Assembly (NCBI RefSeq): GCF_014803405.1
Contig: NZ_JACYFG010000036.1
Span: 62,001 to 126,000 of the forward strand
Source: Pelagicoccus enzymogenes
GTDB taxonomy: Bacteria > Verrucomicrobiota > Verrucomicrobiia > Opitutales > Opitutaceae
Direction of reading: 5' to 3'
DNA: 64,000 bases
In this document: piece after piece, positions 34,297 to 42,929 of the stretch
Numbering within the stretch: the first letter of the stretch is position 1
Layout: each line of letters begins with the position of its first letter
Translations under genes and position numbers: made by a program
The notes under the pieces: model-generated
The model's database searches: none
The model's input: only the letters and a program-made list of their open reading frames with translations
Told to the model about the DNA's origin: nothing

Positions 34297-34318
34297 GCAG
34301 GAGCGACACAAGTCGCGT
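34297..34318. repeat. REP-like palindrome between thiG and thiH
   Basis: GCAGGAGCGACACAAGTCGC (from 34297) is a variant of the GTAGGAGCGACCTTGGTCGC word at 27082. The GCGAC/GTCGC arms form a hairpin. It sits in the 33-bp gap inside the thiamin operon. Confidence 0.6.
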
Positions 34319-34329
34319 TCACACCCAAC

Positions 34330-35478
34330 ATGCCCACTTTCTCCGAAAAATATAAAACCCTCGATCTAGACCGGCCGCTCGACATTGCCGCCACCGCGTC
34401 CATCGCATCGGTCGAGCGAATCCTCCAGCAAGGGCGCGCCCGCAGCTTGGAGGAGTTCGCCGCCCTGCTCTCGCCAGCTGCCGAGGGCTACCTCGAGCCG
34501 CTCTGCCACCTTTCGCAAAAAATCACGCAGAAGCACTTCGGCAAGACCATGCGCATGTTCGCGCCGCTCTACCTTTCCAACGAGTGCGTAAACGTTTGCA
34601 AATATTGCGGCTTCTCCCGTCACAACGACATCCCCCGCATCACTCTCGAACTCGAGACAGTGGAAGCCGAAGCCCGCATCCTGCACAAGCAAGGCTTCCG
34701 CTCCATTCTCCTCGTTGCAGGCGAGCACCCCAAGTACGTATCGAATGGATACGTGGAAGAATGCGTACGCCGCCTTTCCAAGTTCTTCCCAAGCATCGCT
34801 CTGGAGCTCGGTCCGCTCGAGTCGGAACGCTACCAGCCCCTAGTGGCCGCCGGCTGCGAGGCCCTGCTCGTATATCAGGAAACCTATCACGAGGAAACCT
34901 ACCGCTCCTTGCACACCGCCGGACCAAAGAAACACTTCCACTGGCGAATGGACACTCCCGAGCGAGCTTACGCTGCCGGTTTTCGGCGCCTCGGGATAGG
35001 CGCTCTGTTTGGATTGCACGATTGGCACCGGGAGGCCTTGGCCCTTGCCTCTCACGCCGAGCACCTGCTGCAAGTTTGCTGGAAGGCTCAACTAAACGTA
35101 TCCATGCCACGGATGCGACCCGCCAAGGGAGAATTCGAGCAAGTCGAATTCCTCAAAGACCACCATTTCGTGCAACTCATCACCGCGTTGCGCCTGTTCC
35201 TCCCACACGCCGGCATCACCCTATCCACCCGCGAACCCGCGACGCTCCGCGACGGACTAGCGCCCATTGGCATCACCACGATGTCAGCCGGATCCTCAAC
35301 CGAACCCGGCGGCTACAGCAGCTTCGACGAATCCACCTTCCAGCAAACAAGAGAACAAGAAGGCGAACAATTCCACATCGCCGACGAACGTTCCCCCAAG
35401 GAAGTCGCAGCCGTGCTCGCCCGCCTCGGCTACGAGCCCGTCTGGAAAGACTTTGACCAATCGCTCGTCCGTGCCTGA
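34330..35478 (+). CDS. thiH: 2-iminoacetate synthase ThiH
   Basis: The 382-residue radical-SAM enzyme has CVNVCKYCGFSRHN (Cys86, Cys90, Cys93) holding the 4Fe-4S cluster. It also has LLVAGEHPKYV, VYQETYHEETY and AGFRRLGIGALFGLHDW, all ThiH signatures. It cleaves tyrosine to give dehydroglycine for thiazole synthesis. Use of ThiH rather than the oxidase ThiO fits an organism able to live with little oxygen. It lies 33 bp after thiG and is followed by thiS. Confidence 0.95.
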   Translation: MPTFSEKYKTLDLDRPLDIAATASIASVERILQQGRARSLEEFAALLSPAAEGYLEPLCHLSQKITQKHFGKTMRMFAPLYLSNECVNVCKYCGFSRHNDIPRITLELETVEAEARILHKQGFRSILLVAGEHPKYVSNGYVEECVRRLSKFFPSIALELGPLESERYQPLVAAGCEALLVYQETYHEETYRSLHTAGPKKHFHWRMDTPERAYAAGFRRLGIGALFGLHDWHREALALASHAEHLLQVCWKAQLNVSMPRMRPAKGEFEQVEFLKDHHFVQLITALRLFLPHAGITLSTREPATLRDGLAPIGITTMSAGSSTEPGGYSSFDESTFQQTREQEGEQFHIADERSPKEVAAVLARLGYEPVWKDFDQSLVRA

Positions 35479-35506
35479 AAAAAGACGAGCGCCTTCCACC
35501 GTTCCC

Positions 35507-35707
35507 ATGACCATCACCGCCAACGGAAAAGAATTCGTCCTCGAGTCGAGCACCAGCCTGCCCGCTTTCCTCGAATCCATCAGCCTCCAAGTCGGGCTCG
35601 TCATCGTGGAACGCAACAAGCAAGCCCTCTCGCCCAGCGAGGCGGCGGACGTCACCCTCGAGGACGGCGACACCCTCGAGATCGTCAAGATCGTCGCCGG
35701 AGGTTGA
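35507..35707 (+). CDS. thiS: Sulfur carrier protein ThiS
   Basis: The 66-residue ubiquitin-like protein starts MTITANGKEFVLESSTSLP. It ends IVKIVAGG with the C-terminal Gly-Gly that is adenylated and thiocarboxylated by ThiF. It supplies sulfur to ThiG. No thiF lies nearby. It starts 28 bp after thiH, and apaG begins 4 bp after its stop. Confidence 0.92.
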   Translation: MTITANGKEFVLESSTSLPAFLESISLQVGLVIVERNKQALSPSEAADVTLEDGDTLEIVKIVAGG

Positions 35708-35711
35708 GCCT

Positions 35712-36098
35712 ATGCCGAGCAGCCCTTCCGAAGAACTCGATGGCCTTGTCGTGACACTCGACGACCTGCGTTACCAGTACGGCGGACCCAACGTGCCCTC
35801 GGAAACGCCGCACGTCTTCATCTACTTCATCACCATCGAGAACCAGTCTGATCGCACCGTCACTTTGCTGGGCCGCAAGTGGATCATTCACGACGAAGAG
35901 GGGGAGACCCTCGTCGTGGAGGGCGACAAGATCGTCGGCGAGGAGCCCGAACTGGTTCCAGGGGAACGCTTTTCCTACAACAGCTTCCACATCGGATCCT
36001 GCAACGCGACCGCCCGCGGGAGCTTCCATGGCCAGGACGAGTTCGGCAACAAGATCCACTGCCTGATCCCTCCCTTCGAACTCACGATTCCAGAGTAG
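35712..36098 (+). CDS. apaG: ApaG-domain protein
   Basis: The 128-residue protein is a single ApaG/Fn3-like domain: HVFIYFITIENQSDRTVTLL, LLGRKWIIHDEEGE, PELVPGERFSYNSF and ARGSFHGQDEFG are the family's standard blocks. ApaG is linked to cobalt/magnesium resistance and diadenosine-tetraphosphate levels, but its biochemical role is unsettled. It follows thiS by 4 bp, so it is probably transcribed with the thiamin genes. Confidence 0.93.
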   Translation: MPSSPSEELDGLVVTLDDLRYQYGGPNVPSETPHVFIYFITIENQSDRTVTLLGRKWIIHDEEGETLVVEGDKIVGEEPELVPGERFSYNSFHIGSCNATARGSFHGQDEFGNKIHCLIPPFELTIPE

Positions 36099-36187
36099 GA
36101 GCGGGCTCCCAATCGTCAGAACCCTTGACGTCGGCACCCGCACTTCGAGTATCGACAATCCGCCGCCAATAAACTTTTAGCTACACC

Positions 36188-37060
36188 ATGAGCAACGTCC
36201 TACTCGGCCTCGCCGACAAACAATGGATCTGGATCGCAACCGTCGTCTTCGCGTCCACCTTCGTGCTCGGCAGCTACTCCGCTCTCAAGTTGCGACGCAA
36301 GACGGGACGGCCCTACATTCTCGGTCTGGTGACCTTCGGTTGGGTGCTGCAGACAATCGGCCTCTACGCTCGCGGTTTGCAGTACGGAGGTTGCCCGCTC
36401 TCCAACCAATTCGAACTGGTCCAGTTTATGGTTTGGTCGGCCATCGCCATCTACATCTTCGTGGGCCCCGCCTTCCGGGTGAGCCTGCTAGGAGTCTTCG
36501 CCTCAGGCTTCGCCTGCGTTTTTTCCATCCTGTCGCTCGCTTTGGAGAACTGGGACGACCCGAGTCGCAAGCCGATCTTTGGCGAATCCCCTTGGATCGA
36601 AACCCACGCCGCCCTCGCCCTGTTCAGCTACGGGGTATTCGGCGTGCTCACGCTCACTTCCGCCATGTACCTGCTGCAAAGCCGTAGCCTCAAGACCAAG
36701 AAGGTCGTCGGCGGACTCTTCCCCTTCCTGCCTTCCATCGTGGAACTAGTCAGCATCAACCGCCGATTGCTGGTTATGGGATTCAGTATCCTCACTGTGT
36801 CCTTGGCTATCGGATACAGATATTTTATGGAGGACCTCGAATCGGTGCTGACGATCAAACTCGCTTCTACGGTCGCTGTCTGGATCGCCTACGCTATCAC
36901 CTTAGCCCTGCGCCTGAAGTTCTCCCTCACCTCCAAAAAATTCGCTTGGGCCTGCATCGGGATTTTCCTCGCAGCGCTGCTCTCGCTCGCCGCCGTCAAC
37001 CGAAGCACCAAGTCGAGCAGCCCAACCGCAGAACCAGCCCAGTCCTCCGAGGTCTCATGA
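36188..37060 (+). CDS. HemX/CcsA-like cytochrome c assembly membrane protein
   Basis: The 290-residue protein has about eight membrane segments and the CytC_asm fold (LVTFGWVLQTIGLYARG, GGCPLSNQFELVQFMVW, ETHAALALFSYGVFGVLT with a conserved His). The tryptophan-rich WWD heme-handling motif of true CcsA/CcmC is not seen, so a HemX-type role is more likely. Its stop overlaps the hemA start in ATGA, as in hemAX-type operons, where HemX lowers HemA levels. It may couple heme synthesis with cytochrome c assembly. Confidence 0.78.
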   Translation: MSNVLLGLADKQWIWIATVVFASTFVLGSYSALKLRRKTGRPYILGLVTFGWVLQTIGLYARGLQYGGCPLSNQFELVQFMVWSAIAIYIFVGPAFRVSLLGVFASGFACVFSILSLALENWDDPSRKPIFGESPWIETHAALALFSYGVFGVLTLTSAMYLLQSRSLKTKKVVGGLFPFLPSIVELVSINRRLLVMGFSILTVSLAIGYRYFMEDLESVLTIKLASTVAVWIAYAITLALRLKFSLTSKKFAWACIGIFLAALLSLAAVNRSTKSSSPTAEPAQSSEVS

Positions 37061-38112
37061 GCCGCCCGCACGACTCATTTTCAGTCATCAGCATCAACCA
37101 CGAAGTCGCCCCCCTCGAAGTGCGGGAGCGCTACTCCATGGACGATGCCAAAGTCGCAACCCTCTACACTACCCTGAAAAACAAAGGAAAAGTGGAGGAG
37201 TCACTCGTGCTGAACACCTGCAATCGCTTCGAGCTCTATACCCAATGCGAGGATGGGGCAGACGCGGAATTCGTGCTGCACACGCTGGCGAACGCCTATG
37301 GCGTGTCGCCAGATGAGCTCGCAGGGCATCTCCACCTCCGCTCCGGGCGGGATGCCGTCCAGCACCTCATCGAGGTCGCCGCAGGGCTGCGTTCCCAAAT
37401 CACTGGCGAAGCGGAGATATTCGGCCAAGTCAAGGCCGCCTACGCCCTGTCACAAGAACACGGATACGCTGGAAAAACCATTAACCGCGTTTTCCAAAAG
37501 GGATTCCAGGCAGCTAAGCTCATCCGCAATTCGACCACCGTAGGCCAAGGCCAAATCAACATAGCGAACGTCGCAGTCGACCTCGCCGGAAAAATCTTCG
37601 GCGAGCTACGCTCCGCAGCCGCTCTTTCATTGGGTACCGGGGAAATCGGCGAGAAGACGGTGAAGGCGCTGCGCAGCCGCGGAGCGGAAACCTTCGGAAT
37701 TGCCAGCCGGAGCCAAGACCGAGCCGAAGAGGTTGCCCGCGAGTGGGGCGGCACTCCGCGACTCCTGCAAGACCTGGAATCCTATTTGCCAGAATACGAC
37801 ATCGTCATCGCCTCCGTGGGAGCGGAGGAAGCGGTGCTCACCCGCAAGATCGTCAAGCAGTGCTCCTCGCGCCGCAAAGGACGCCCCCTTTTCCTCATCG
37901 ACCTCGGCCTGCCGCGCAACATCGAGCAAGGCTGCGAGGATTTCGACAACGTCTTCCTCTACAATCTCGACGACCTCGCCAGCATCGCCGACGAAAACCT
38001 GGCTCAACGAAAAGAGGCGGTCGTCGATGCGACAGCCATCGCCGAGCAAAAGTCGGAGTTCATCTGGAACGCCATCTTGAAACGCCGCGAGTACGAGAGG
38101 AATCAAGCGTAA
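37057..38112 (+). CDS. hemA: Glutamyl-tRNA reductase
   Basis: The start at 37057 overlaps the upstream stop and gives MSRPHDSFSVISINHEVAPL, the normal HemA start. The 351-residue protein has the catalytic Cys55 in VLNTCNRFELY, GLRSQITGEAEIFGQVK, the NADPH loop GTGEIGEKT, and LIDLGLPRNIEQ. It reduces glutamyl-tRNA to glutamate-1-semialdehyde, the first step of heme synthesis by the C5 route. It is shorter than many HemA proteins at the C-terminal dimerisation helix. Confidence 0.95.
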   Translation: MSRPHDSFSVISINHEVAPLEVRERYSMDDAKVATLYTTLKNKGKVEESLVLNTCNRFELYTQCEDGADAEFVLHTLANAYGVSPDELAGHLHLRSGRDAVQHLIEVAAGLRSQITGEAEIFGQVKAAYALSQEHGYAGKTINRVFQKGFQAAKLIRNSTTVGQGQINIANVAVDLAGKIFGELRSAAALSLGTGEIGEKTVKALRSRGAETFGIASRSQDRAEEVAREWGGTPRLLQDLESYLPEYDIVIASVGAEEAVLTRKIVKQCSSRRKGRPLFLIDLGLPRNIEQGCEDFDNVFLYNLDDLASIADENLAQRKEAVVDATAIAEQKSEFIWNAILKRREYERNQA

Positions 38113-38169
38113 CCGCCCCAACCGACTTCGGGTATTGCCTAGAGAACAGCTAACAGCACACTCCGCATC

Positions 38170-38568
38170 ATGTCACTTTTCTCATTCTTGTTTCCCAACA
38201 AACCCGAAGAAACCTCCAGCTGGAGCCAAACCCAGCGCGAAGCGCTCGTCGACCTGCTCTACCTCTCGATCTACATCGACAACCATCTTTCCCTAGTCGA
38301 GGAAAAGAAGGTCGAAGACGAACTCAAGAAAGCCGACTGGGACGGGCTCCACTCTTCCAGCTTGTACGCCCAAGCCGCCATCAATCGGGCTCGGGATGCG
38401 AAGTCCAACGTCCGGATAAAATCCGAATACCTCGCCAATATCGCCGAACGCCTCGACGAAAAGAAAATCACCGCTCTCGAAGCGCTCGACGCCGTGCTCA
38501 GCTCCGACGGGACGGACAAGAAGGAAGCTGCCTTCCTCAAGGAAGTTCGCTCCGCCTTCAAGTTGTAG
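38170..38568 (+). CDS. TerB-like helical protein, function unknown
   Basis: The 132-residue protein is predicted almost wholly helical. QREALVDLLYLSIYIDNHLS and ALDAVLSSDGTDKKEAAFLK, with acidic pairs after the helices, resemble the TerB/DjlA-N fold. No other tellurite-resistance genes are present. The N-terminal MSLFSFLFPNKP is hydrophobic but too short for a sure membrane anchor. It is convergent with pilT and has no clear partner. Confidence 0.5.
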   Translation: MSLFSFLFPNKPEETSSWSQTQREALVDLLYLSIYIDNHLSLVEEKKVEDELKKADWDGLHSSSLYAQAAINRARDAKSNVRIKSEYLANIAERLDEKKITALEALDAVLSSDGTDKKEAAFLKEVRSAFKL

Positions 38569-38590
38569 GAACCCGAGGGGGCGAGCGAAT

Positions 38591-39694
38591 CTAGTTCCCC
38601 AAGATTCGGTTCGAGTCGCTGAGGTAGATTCCCTTCAGGTTCATGTCGAGCGCCTGAGGGTTCGGCGAATTCTTCATGCCGGTCTTCTTGCTGATCTTTC
38701 CTTCCTTGATCAGTCGCGAAAGTTCCTTGTTGAAAGAACGGGATCCGCTGTCGGATGAGACGTCGAGCAAGGTGCCTACCTTGTCGAAGCGCCCTTCGCG
38801 AATAGTGGTCCGCACCACCGAGTCCCCGATCAAAATTTCTTGGGCCGGCACGCGACCGTCTCCTTCGAGGTTCGGAAGCAGCTTTTGCACGATGATGCCA
38901 CGTAGGGTTTCCGACAACTTGCGCTGAACGAGCTGGTGCTGTTCGGCCGGAAAGTACTCGAAAAGTCGCGTGATCGCCTGCTGGGCGCTGGCGGCGTGGA
39001 GCGTTGTGAACACCAGGTGACCCGTTTCCGCCGCGGCAAGAGCTGTTTCGAAAGTCTCCTTGTCGCGCATTTCCCCGATCAGAATCATATCGGGATTCTG
39101 TCGCAGAACCGCCTTAAGGGCCTTTTGGAAGCTGGGAGCGTCGATCCCCACCTCCCGCTGCTGGAAGACCGATTTCGAATCGATGAAGTTAAATTCGATC
39201 GGATCCTCCAGTGTCACCACATGCTTGTCCATGTTGTGATTGATCCAATTCAGCAAGCAGGCCAGGGTCGTCGACTTTCCGGAACCCGTCGCTCCACAAA
39301 CGAAAACAATCCCGTCCTTCTTTTGGGCGAGGTTTAGCAGCACGTCTTGATCTAGGGCAAGGTCCTCGAAATTGGGTATTTTGCTCTTAATGTGTCGGAA
39401 GACGATGCTCACCGTGCCGCGCTGCAAGAAGGCGTTTACACGGAAGCGCCCGGCTCGTTCCAAGAAGTAGGCGAAGTCGACCTGACCCTCCATCTCCCAG
39501 GTTTCCTTGTAGTTGCTGGGCACATTGTCGTCCACGAACGCCAAAACCGTCTCCCCGTCGATCGGCGGCATTTCCACCGGCTCCAAGTTGCCGTGCAGGC
39601 GAAGGAAGCCCGGCTTGTCACTCTTGACCACGATGTCGGAAGCGCCGTTGTCCACAGCGAGATAAAGAAGTTCGTCGAAGATTTCTGATGCCAT
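38591..39694 (-). CDS. PilT/PilU-type pilus retraction ATPase
   Basis: The 367-residue secretion ATPase has Walker A GATGSGKST (134-142). It has an Asp-box (VTLEDPIEFNF), Walker B (PDMILIGEMRDKETFETA) and the His-box TGHLVFTTLHAASAQQAI, with the retraction-ATPase motif in FFPAEQ-like form (FEYFPAEQHQ). It drives type IV pilus disassembly and twitching. No other pilus genes are in the window, and its long C-terminus (to ILGN) resembles PilU. It is divergent from dapA. Confidence 0.9.
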   Translation of the reverse strand: MASEIFDELLYLAVDNGASDIVVKSDKPGFLRLHGNLEPVEMPPIDGETVLAFVDDNVPSNYKETWEMEGQVDFAYFLERAGRFRVNAFLQRGTVSIVFRHIKSKIPNFEDLALDQDVLLNLAQKKDGIVFVCGATGSGKSTTLACLLNWINHNMDKHVVTLEDPIEFNFIDSKSVFQQREVGIDAPSFQKALKAVLRQNPDMILIGEMRDKETFETALAAAETGHLVFTTLHAASAQQAITRLFEYFPAEQHQLVQRKLSETLRGIIVQKLLPNLEGDGRVPAQEILIGDSVVRTTIREGRFDKVGTLLDVSSDSGSRSFNKELSRLIKEGKISKKTGMKNSPNPQALDMNLKGIYLSDSNRILGN

Positions 39695-39798
39695 TTTTCT
39701 GAAGTGGGAAATGCGTTGGAGAAAAGAGCCTCCCCTCAGGTATAGGGTTGACCGTCCTTATAAATCGGCTTGGAACTCGAATCCTTCACTTTCGAATT

Positions 39799-40707
39799 AT
39801 GAGCGCACAAAAGTATACCGGATCAATGACCGCACTAGCGACCCCCTTCCTTGGAGACGGGTCTTTAGCAGAGGCCGATCTGAAAAAATTGGTCGAAGCC
39901 CAAATCCAGGCGGGAATCGACGCGCTCGTGCCCGTGGGAACCACCGGCGAGTGCCCGACCCTCAGCCATGACGAGCACCAACGCGTGGTCGAGCTGACCA
40001 TTCAAACCGCGAACGGCCGCGTGCCAGTGATAGCGGGTGCCGGCTCCAACGCGACCCGCGAAGCGGTATCCTTGACCAAATTCGCGCACGAGGCTGGAGC
40101 CGCAGGCTTCCTGCACGTGGCTCCCTATTACAACAAGCCAAGCCAAGAGGGACTCTTCCGCCACTTTTCCGCCATCGCTGAAGCTACGGACCGCCCCGTC
40201 GTGCTCTACTCGATCCCTGGGCGCTGCGGCATCCAGATCGACGTAGCCACCGTGGAGCGACTCCTCTCCAAGTATCCACACGTCAACCACATCAAGGAAG
40301 CTGGCGGCAGCGTCGAACGCGTCGACGAACTCAAGAAGGCCATGGGCGACGATCTCGTGGTCCTCAGCGGGGACGACAGCCTGACCCTGCCCTTCATAAG
40401 CGCCGGAGCCGAGGGCGTAATTTCCGTGGCTTCAAACGTCCTTCCTGCCGAGGTCGTTGCTCTCGTCAAGGCCTCGCTTGCCGGCGATCTCAAGACCGCG
40501 AGCCTGTGGCACCAGAAGCTGTACCCGCTCTTCAAGAACCTCTTCATCGAGCCCAATCCCGTTCCCGTTAAGGCCTGTATGGTGCAGGCAGGCATTTTCC
40601 AAACCGGACGCGTTCGCCTTCCGCTCTGCGAGATGCAGCCTGAGAACAAGGAACTTGTGCTCTCAATCTTCAGCGCCTTGCAGGCAGAACTCACCGCTCA
40701 AGCGTAG
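39799..40707 (+). CDS. dapA: 4-hydroxy-tetrahydrodipicolinate synthase
   Basis: The start at 39799 (MSAQKYTGSMTALATPFLGD) matches DapA. The 302-residue TIM barrel has PVGTTGECPTL (the Thr pair of the proton relay), VAPYYNKPSQEG, LYSIPGRCG (Tyr) and the Schiff-base Lys in VNHIKEAGGS. It condenses pyruvate with aspartate semialdehyde in lysine and diaminopimelate synthesis. The adjacent dapB confirms this role and separates it from the DapA-family paralogue at 60331-61254. Confidence 0.95.
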   Translation: MSAQKYTGSMTALATPFLGDGSLAEADLKKLVEAQIQAGIDALVPVGTTGECPTLSHDEHQRVVELTIQTANGRVPVIAGAGSNATREAVSLTKFAHEAGAAGFLHVAPYYNKPSQEGLFRHFSAIAEATDRPVVLYSIPGRCGIQIDVATVERLLSKYPHVNHIKEAGGSVERVDELKKAMGDDLVVLSGDDSLTLPFISAGAEGVISVASNVLPAEVVALVKASLAGDLKTASLWHQKLYPLFKNLFIEPNPVPVKACMVQAGIFQTGRVRLPLCEMQPENKELVLSIFSALQAELTAQA

Positions 40708-40716
40708 TAAGCCACC

Positions 40717-41448
40717 ATGTCACTCAAGATTTGCATCGTTGGCGCCAAAGGGCGCATGGGCCAAGCTATAGCCGAAGCGACCGAAGAAGCGGGACACACC
40801 GTGGCGGCAAAGGTCGACCAAGGCGACGACCTCCGTGCCGGAATCGAAGCGGCAGACGCCGTCATCGACTTTTCCTACCACACGGTTACCGAATCCGTCT
40901 TTCGCACGGCTGCCGAACTGGGCAAGCCCGTCGTCTGCGGAACCACCGGACATAGCCAAGAGGAGCGTGCGAAACTGTTGGAAATAGCCGCTCAGACTCC
41001 CACCGTCTGGGCTGGGAACTTCTCCATCGGCGTCAACTTGCTTTGCTACCTCGTAGAAAAGGCTGCGGACATTCTGCCGCTCGACTACAACGCCGAGATC
41101 GTCGAGATGCACCATCGCCTCAAGAAGGACGCGCCTAGCGGCACCGCTCTCATGCTCGCGGATTCCGTGCTCGAGCCGCGTGGCTTGAACCACGACGATC
41201 TCCGCCATGGTCGCGAAGGCATCACCGGCGAACGCACCCAACGCGAGGTCGGCATGCACTCCCTCCGTGGAGGCGACGTCGTAGGCGACCACACGGTAAT
41301 CTTTTCGGACGTAGGCGAACGCGTGGAGCTGACGCACAAAGCCTCCAGCAGAGCGATCTTCGCGCGTGGAGCAGTTCGCGCCGCAGCTTGGTCAGTCGGC
41401 AAGGAGCCTGGCATTTACGGCATTCGCGAAGTGCTTGGTCTCGCCTAA
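40717..41448 (+). CDS. dapB: 4-hydroxy-tetrahydrodipicolinate reductase
   Basis: The 243-residue protein has the N-terminal nucleotide loop IVGAKGRMGQAI, CGTTGHSQEE, and the substrate-binding EIVEMHHRLKKDAPSGTA with the catalytic His pair and Lys. It performs the second step of the diaminopimelate branch. It begins 9 bp after dapA and ends 9 bp before ruvA, so all three form an operon. Confidence 0.96.
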   Translation: MSLKICIVGAKGRMGQAIAEATEEAGHTVAAKVDQGDDLRAGIEAADAVIDFSYHTVTESVFRTAAELGKPVVCGTTGHSQEERAKLLEIAAQTPTVWAGNFSIGVNLLCYLVEKAADILPLDYNAEIVEMHHRLKKDAPSGTALMLADSVLEPRGLNHDDLRHGREGITGERTQREVGMHSLRGGDVVGDHTVIFSDVGERVELTHKASSRAIFARGAVRAAAWSVGKEPGIYGIREVLGLA

Positions 41449-41457
41449 AGGACGCAA

Positions 41458-42078
41458 ATGATCGTATCCATCGAGGGAATACTGGAAAGAGCCACACCGC
41501 TCACCGCTATCATCAACGCTGGCGGTCTCGGCTATTTGGTAAACATCCCCGTCTCGACAGCTGCCAAGCTCCCCGCGAACGGCGAGAAAGTGAAACTGCA
41601 CACTCACGCCGTTTACCGCGAGGACTCGCAGTCCCTCTACGGATTCGCCAACGAGCAGGAACGCAATTTCTTCCAACTCCTCATCGAAAAAGTCTCCGGA
41701 GTTGGTCCCAAGGTGGGCATCAGCATGATGAGCAAACTGGAACTTCCTTCGCTACTCTCGGCCATCGGAAGCGAAGACGCCGTCCTGCTGGCCAAGACTC
41801 CCGGTATCGGCAAAAAAACCGCCGAACGCGTAATCATCGAATTGAAAGACAAGCTCGGAGCCTTCTCCCAGTCTGCCGGTGCGAGCGCCCTGCCCGGCTT
41901 CGTGAGCGATGCGAACGCTCCTGCGAAAGCGGGTGTCAATCATACGGACGACGCCATTCTCGCCCTGCTGGCCCTCGGCTACAAACAGAGCGAAGCATCC
42001 AAAGCTGTGGGCAAAGCCGTCGACGCTCTCGGTCCCAACGCCTCCACCGAAGCCTTGATCAAAGCCGCCTTGGGCTAG
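41458..42078 (+). CDS. ruvA: Holliday junction DNA helicase subunit RuvA
   Basis: The 206-residue protein has the OB-fold domain I (MIVSIEGILERATPLTAIIN), helix-hairpin-helix domain II (SGVGPKVGISMMSK, TPGIGKKTAERVIIELKDKL) and the mobile domain III (DAILALLALGYKQSEASKAV) that contacts RuvB. It binds the four-way junction during branch migration. RuvB is not adjacent. A small hairpin without T-tract follows the stop. Confidence 0.95.
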   Translation: MIVSIEGILERATPLTAIINAGGLGYLVNIPVSTAAKLPANGEKVKLHTHAVYREDSQSLYGFANEQERNFFQLLIEKVSGVGPKVGISMMSKLELPSLLSAIGSEDAVLLAKTPGIGKKTAERVIIELKDKLGAFSQSAGASALPGFVSDANAPAKAGVNHTDDAILALLALGYKQSEASKAVGKAVDALGPNASTEALIKAALG

Positions 42079-42118
42079 CTCCGATAAACGCGGAGCTTCA
42101 GCCTAGCTAGTTCTTCCG

Positions 42119-42148
42119 CAAAAAAAACGCAGGCGTTTCAGCCTGCGT
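42119..42148 (-). terminator. Terminator of the sigma/anti-sigma operon
   Basis: ACGCAGGC pairs with GCCTGCGT (6-base loop). On the minus strand the stem is followed by eight T residues, 46 bp past the anti-sigma stop. Confidence 0.85.
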
Positions 42149-42194
42149 CTCAACGGCAACAGTGGATAGCTGCTGTCTGTTAGAATCCAAAATC

Positions 42195-42929
42195 TTAAGG
42201 CTTCGCAGCGGTCTTCGCTGCAGCGGCCCGACTCAATTCGTATCGAACGTTCTCGCCCTGGGAGTCGAAGGCAGAGCCAACCGATTGAACCGTAAAACTC
42301 CTGTCGGCTGCTTCTTGCAAGCTGAGCTCTTCGTGAGCGAAAGTCGATGTCTCAACCGCATCTCCAAAGGTAAAGGAACGCTTTTTCCACACGTCCTTGA
42401 TCTGCGTGTCCTGCACCACCGTGAAACTGGCAAACTTGACGTCCGACTCGCTTCCAAAATTGTGCGGCTCGCCGCTACGGTCAAAAGCGCTGTCCAAATC
42501 AAAGGCTACGGGTACCAATGCATCACCAAACAAAACCGTACGGCCGTTGAGATCATTGACGTCCATAACCCGCAGCGGCTCGGAAAACTCTCCATTCACG
42601 CTGTGGGGGGCCGAATCCGCCAGCGCGAGTTCACCGTCCAAGCCTTCGAGCATGGGAGTGAGGTTGCGAGCGGCTAGCAGCAACAACGCGACTGCCGCCG
42701 CCATCCCGCCGTAAGCGTAGACTCGCTGGCGCCATTGCCCGCTGGGCTTGGGCTCCGAGAACTTGCTCCCCAGTTGGGAACATGCGTTGAAAAGCTGGCA
42801 ATACTGGATGTAGATCCTGTGGTACTCGGGGTTGGCCCGAATCTCTGCAAGTAGCTCCTCAGACTCCTCGGGAGATAACTCCTCGTCCAAGTGAAGGTTC
42901 AGACGCTCGATGAAGTCCTGCTTATTCAT
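42195..42929 (-). CDS. Probable anti-sigma factor, single-pass membrane protein
   Basis: The 244-residue protein begins with an acidic helical domain (FIERLNLHLDEELSPEESEE) typical of the sigma-binding part of ECF anti-sigma factors. One membrane segment follows (about 73-87, MAAAVALLLLAA), then an extracytoplasmic part of about 155 residues with no known motif. The zinc-binding HxxxCxxC motif is not present. Its ATG overlaps the sigma gene's stop in ATGA, so the two are translationally coupled, which is the main reason for the call. Confidence 0.7.
   Translation of the reverse strand: MNKQDFIERLNLHLDEELSPEESEELLAEIRANPEYHRIYIQYCQLFNACSQLGSKFSEPKPSGQWRQRVYAYGGMAAAVALLLLAARNLTPMLEGLDGELALADSAPHSVNGEFSEPLRVMDVNDLNGRTVLFGDALVPVAFDLDSAFDRSGEPHNFGSESDVKFASFTVVQDTQIKDVWKKRSFTFGDAVETSTFAHEELSLQEAADRSFTVQSVGSAFDSQGENVRYELSRAAAAKTAAKP

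Noticed and set aside
38170-38568. Tellurite resistance gene
   Set aside because: Only a loose TerB-like helical pattern is present, with no ter-cluster neighbours; left as function unknown.
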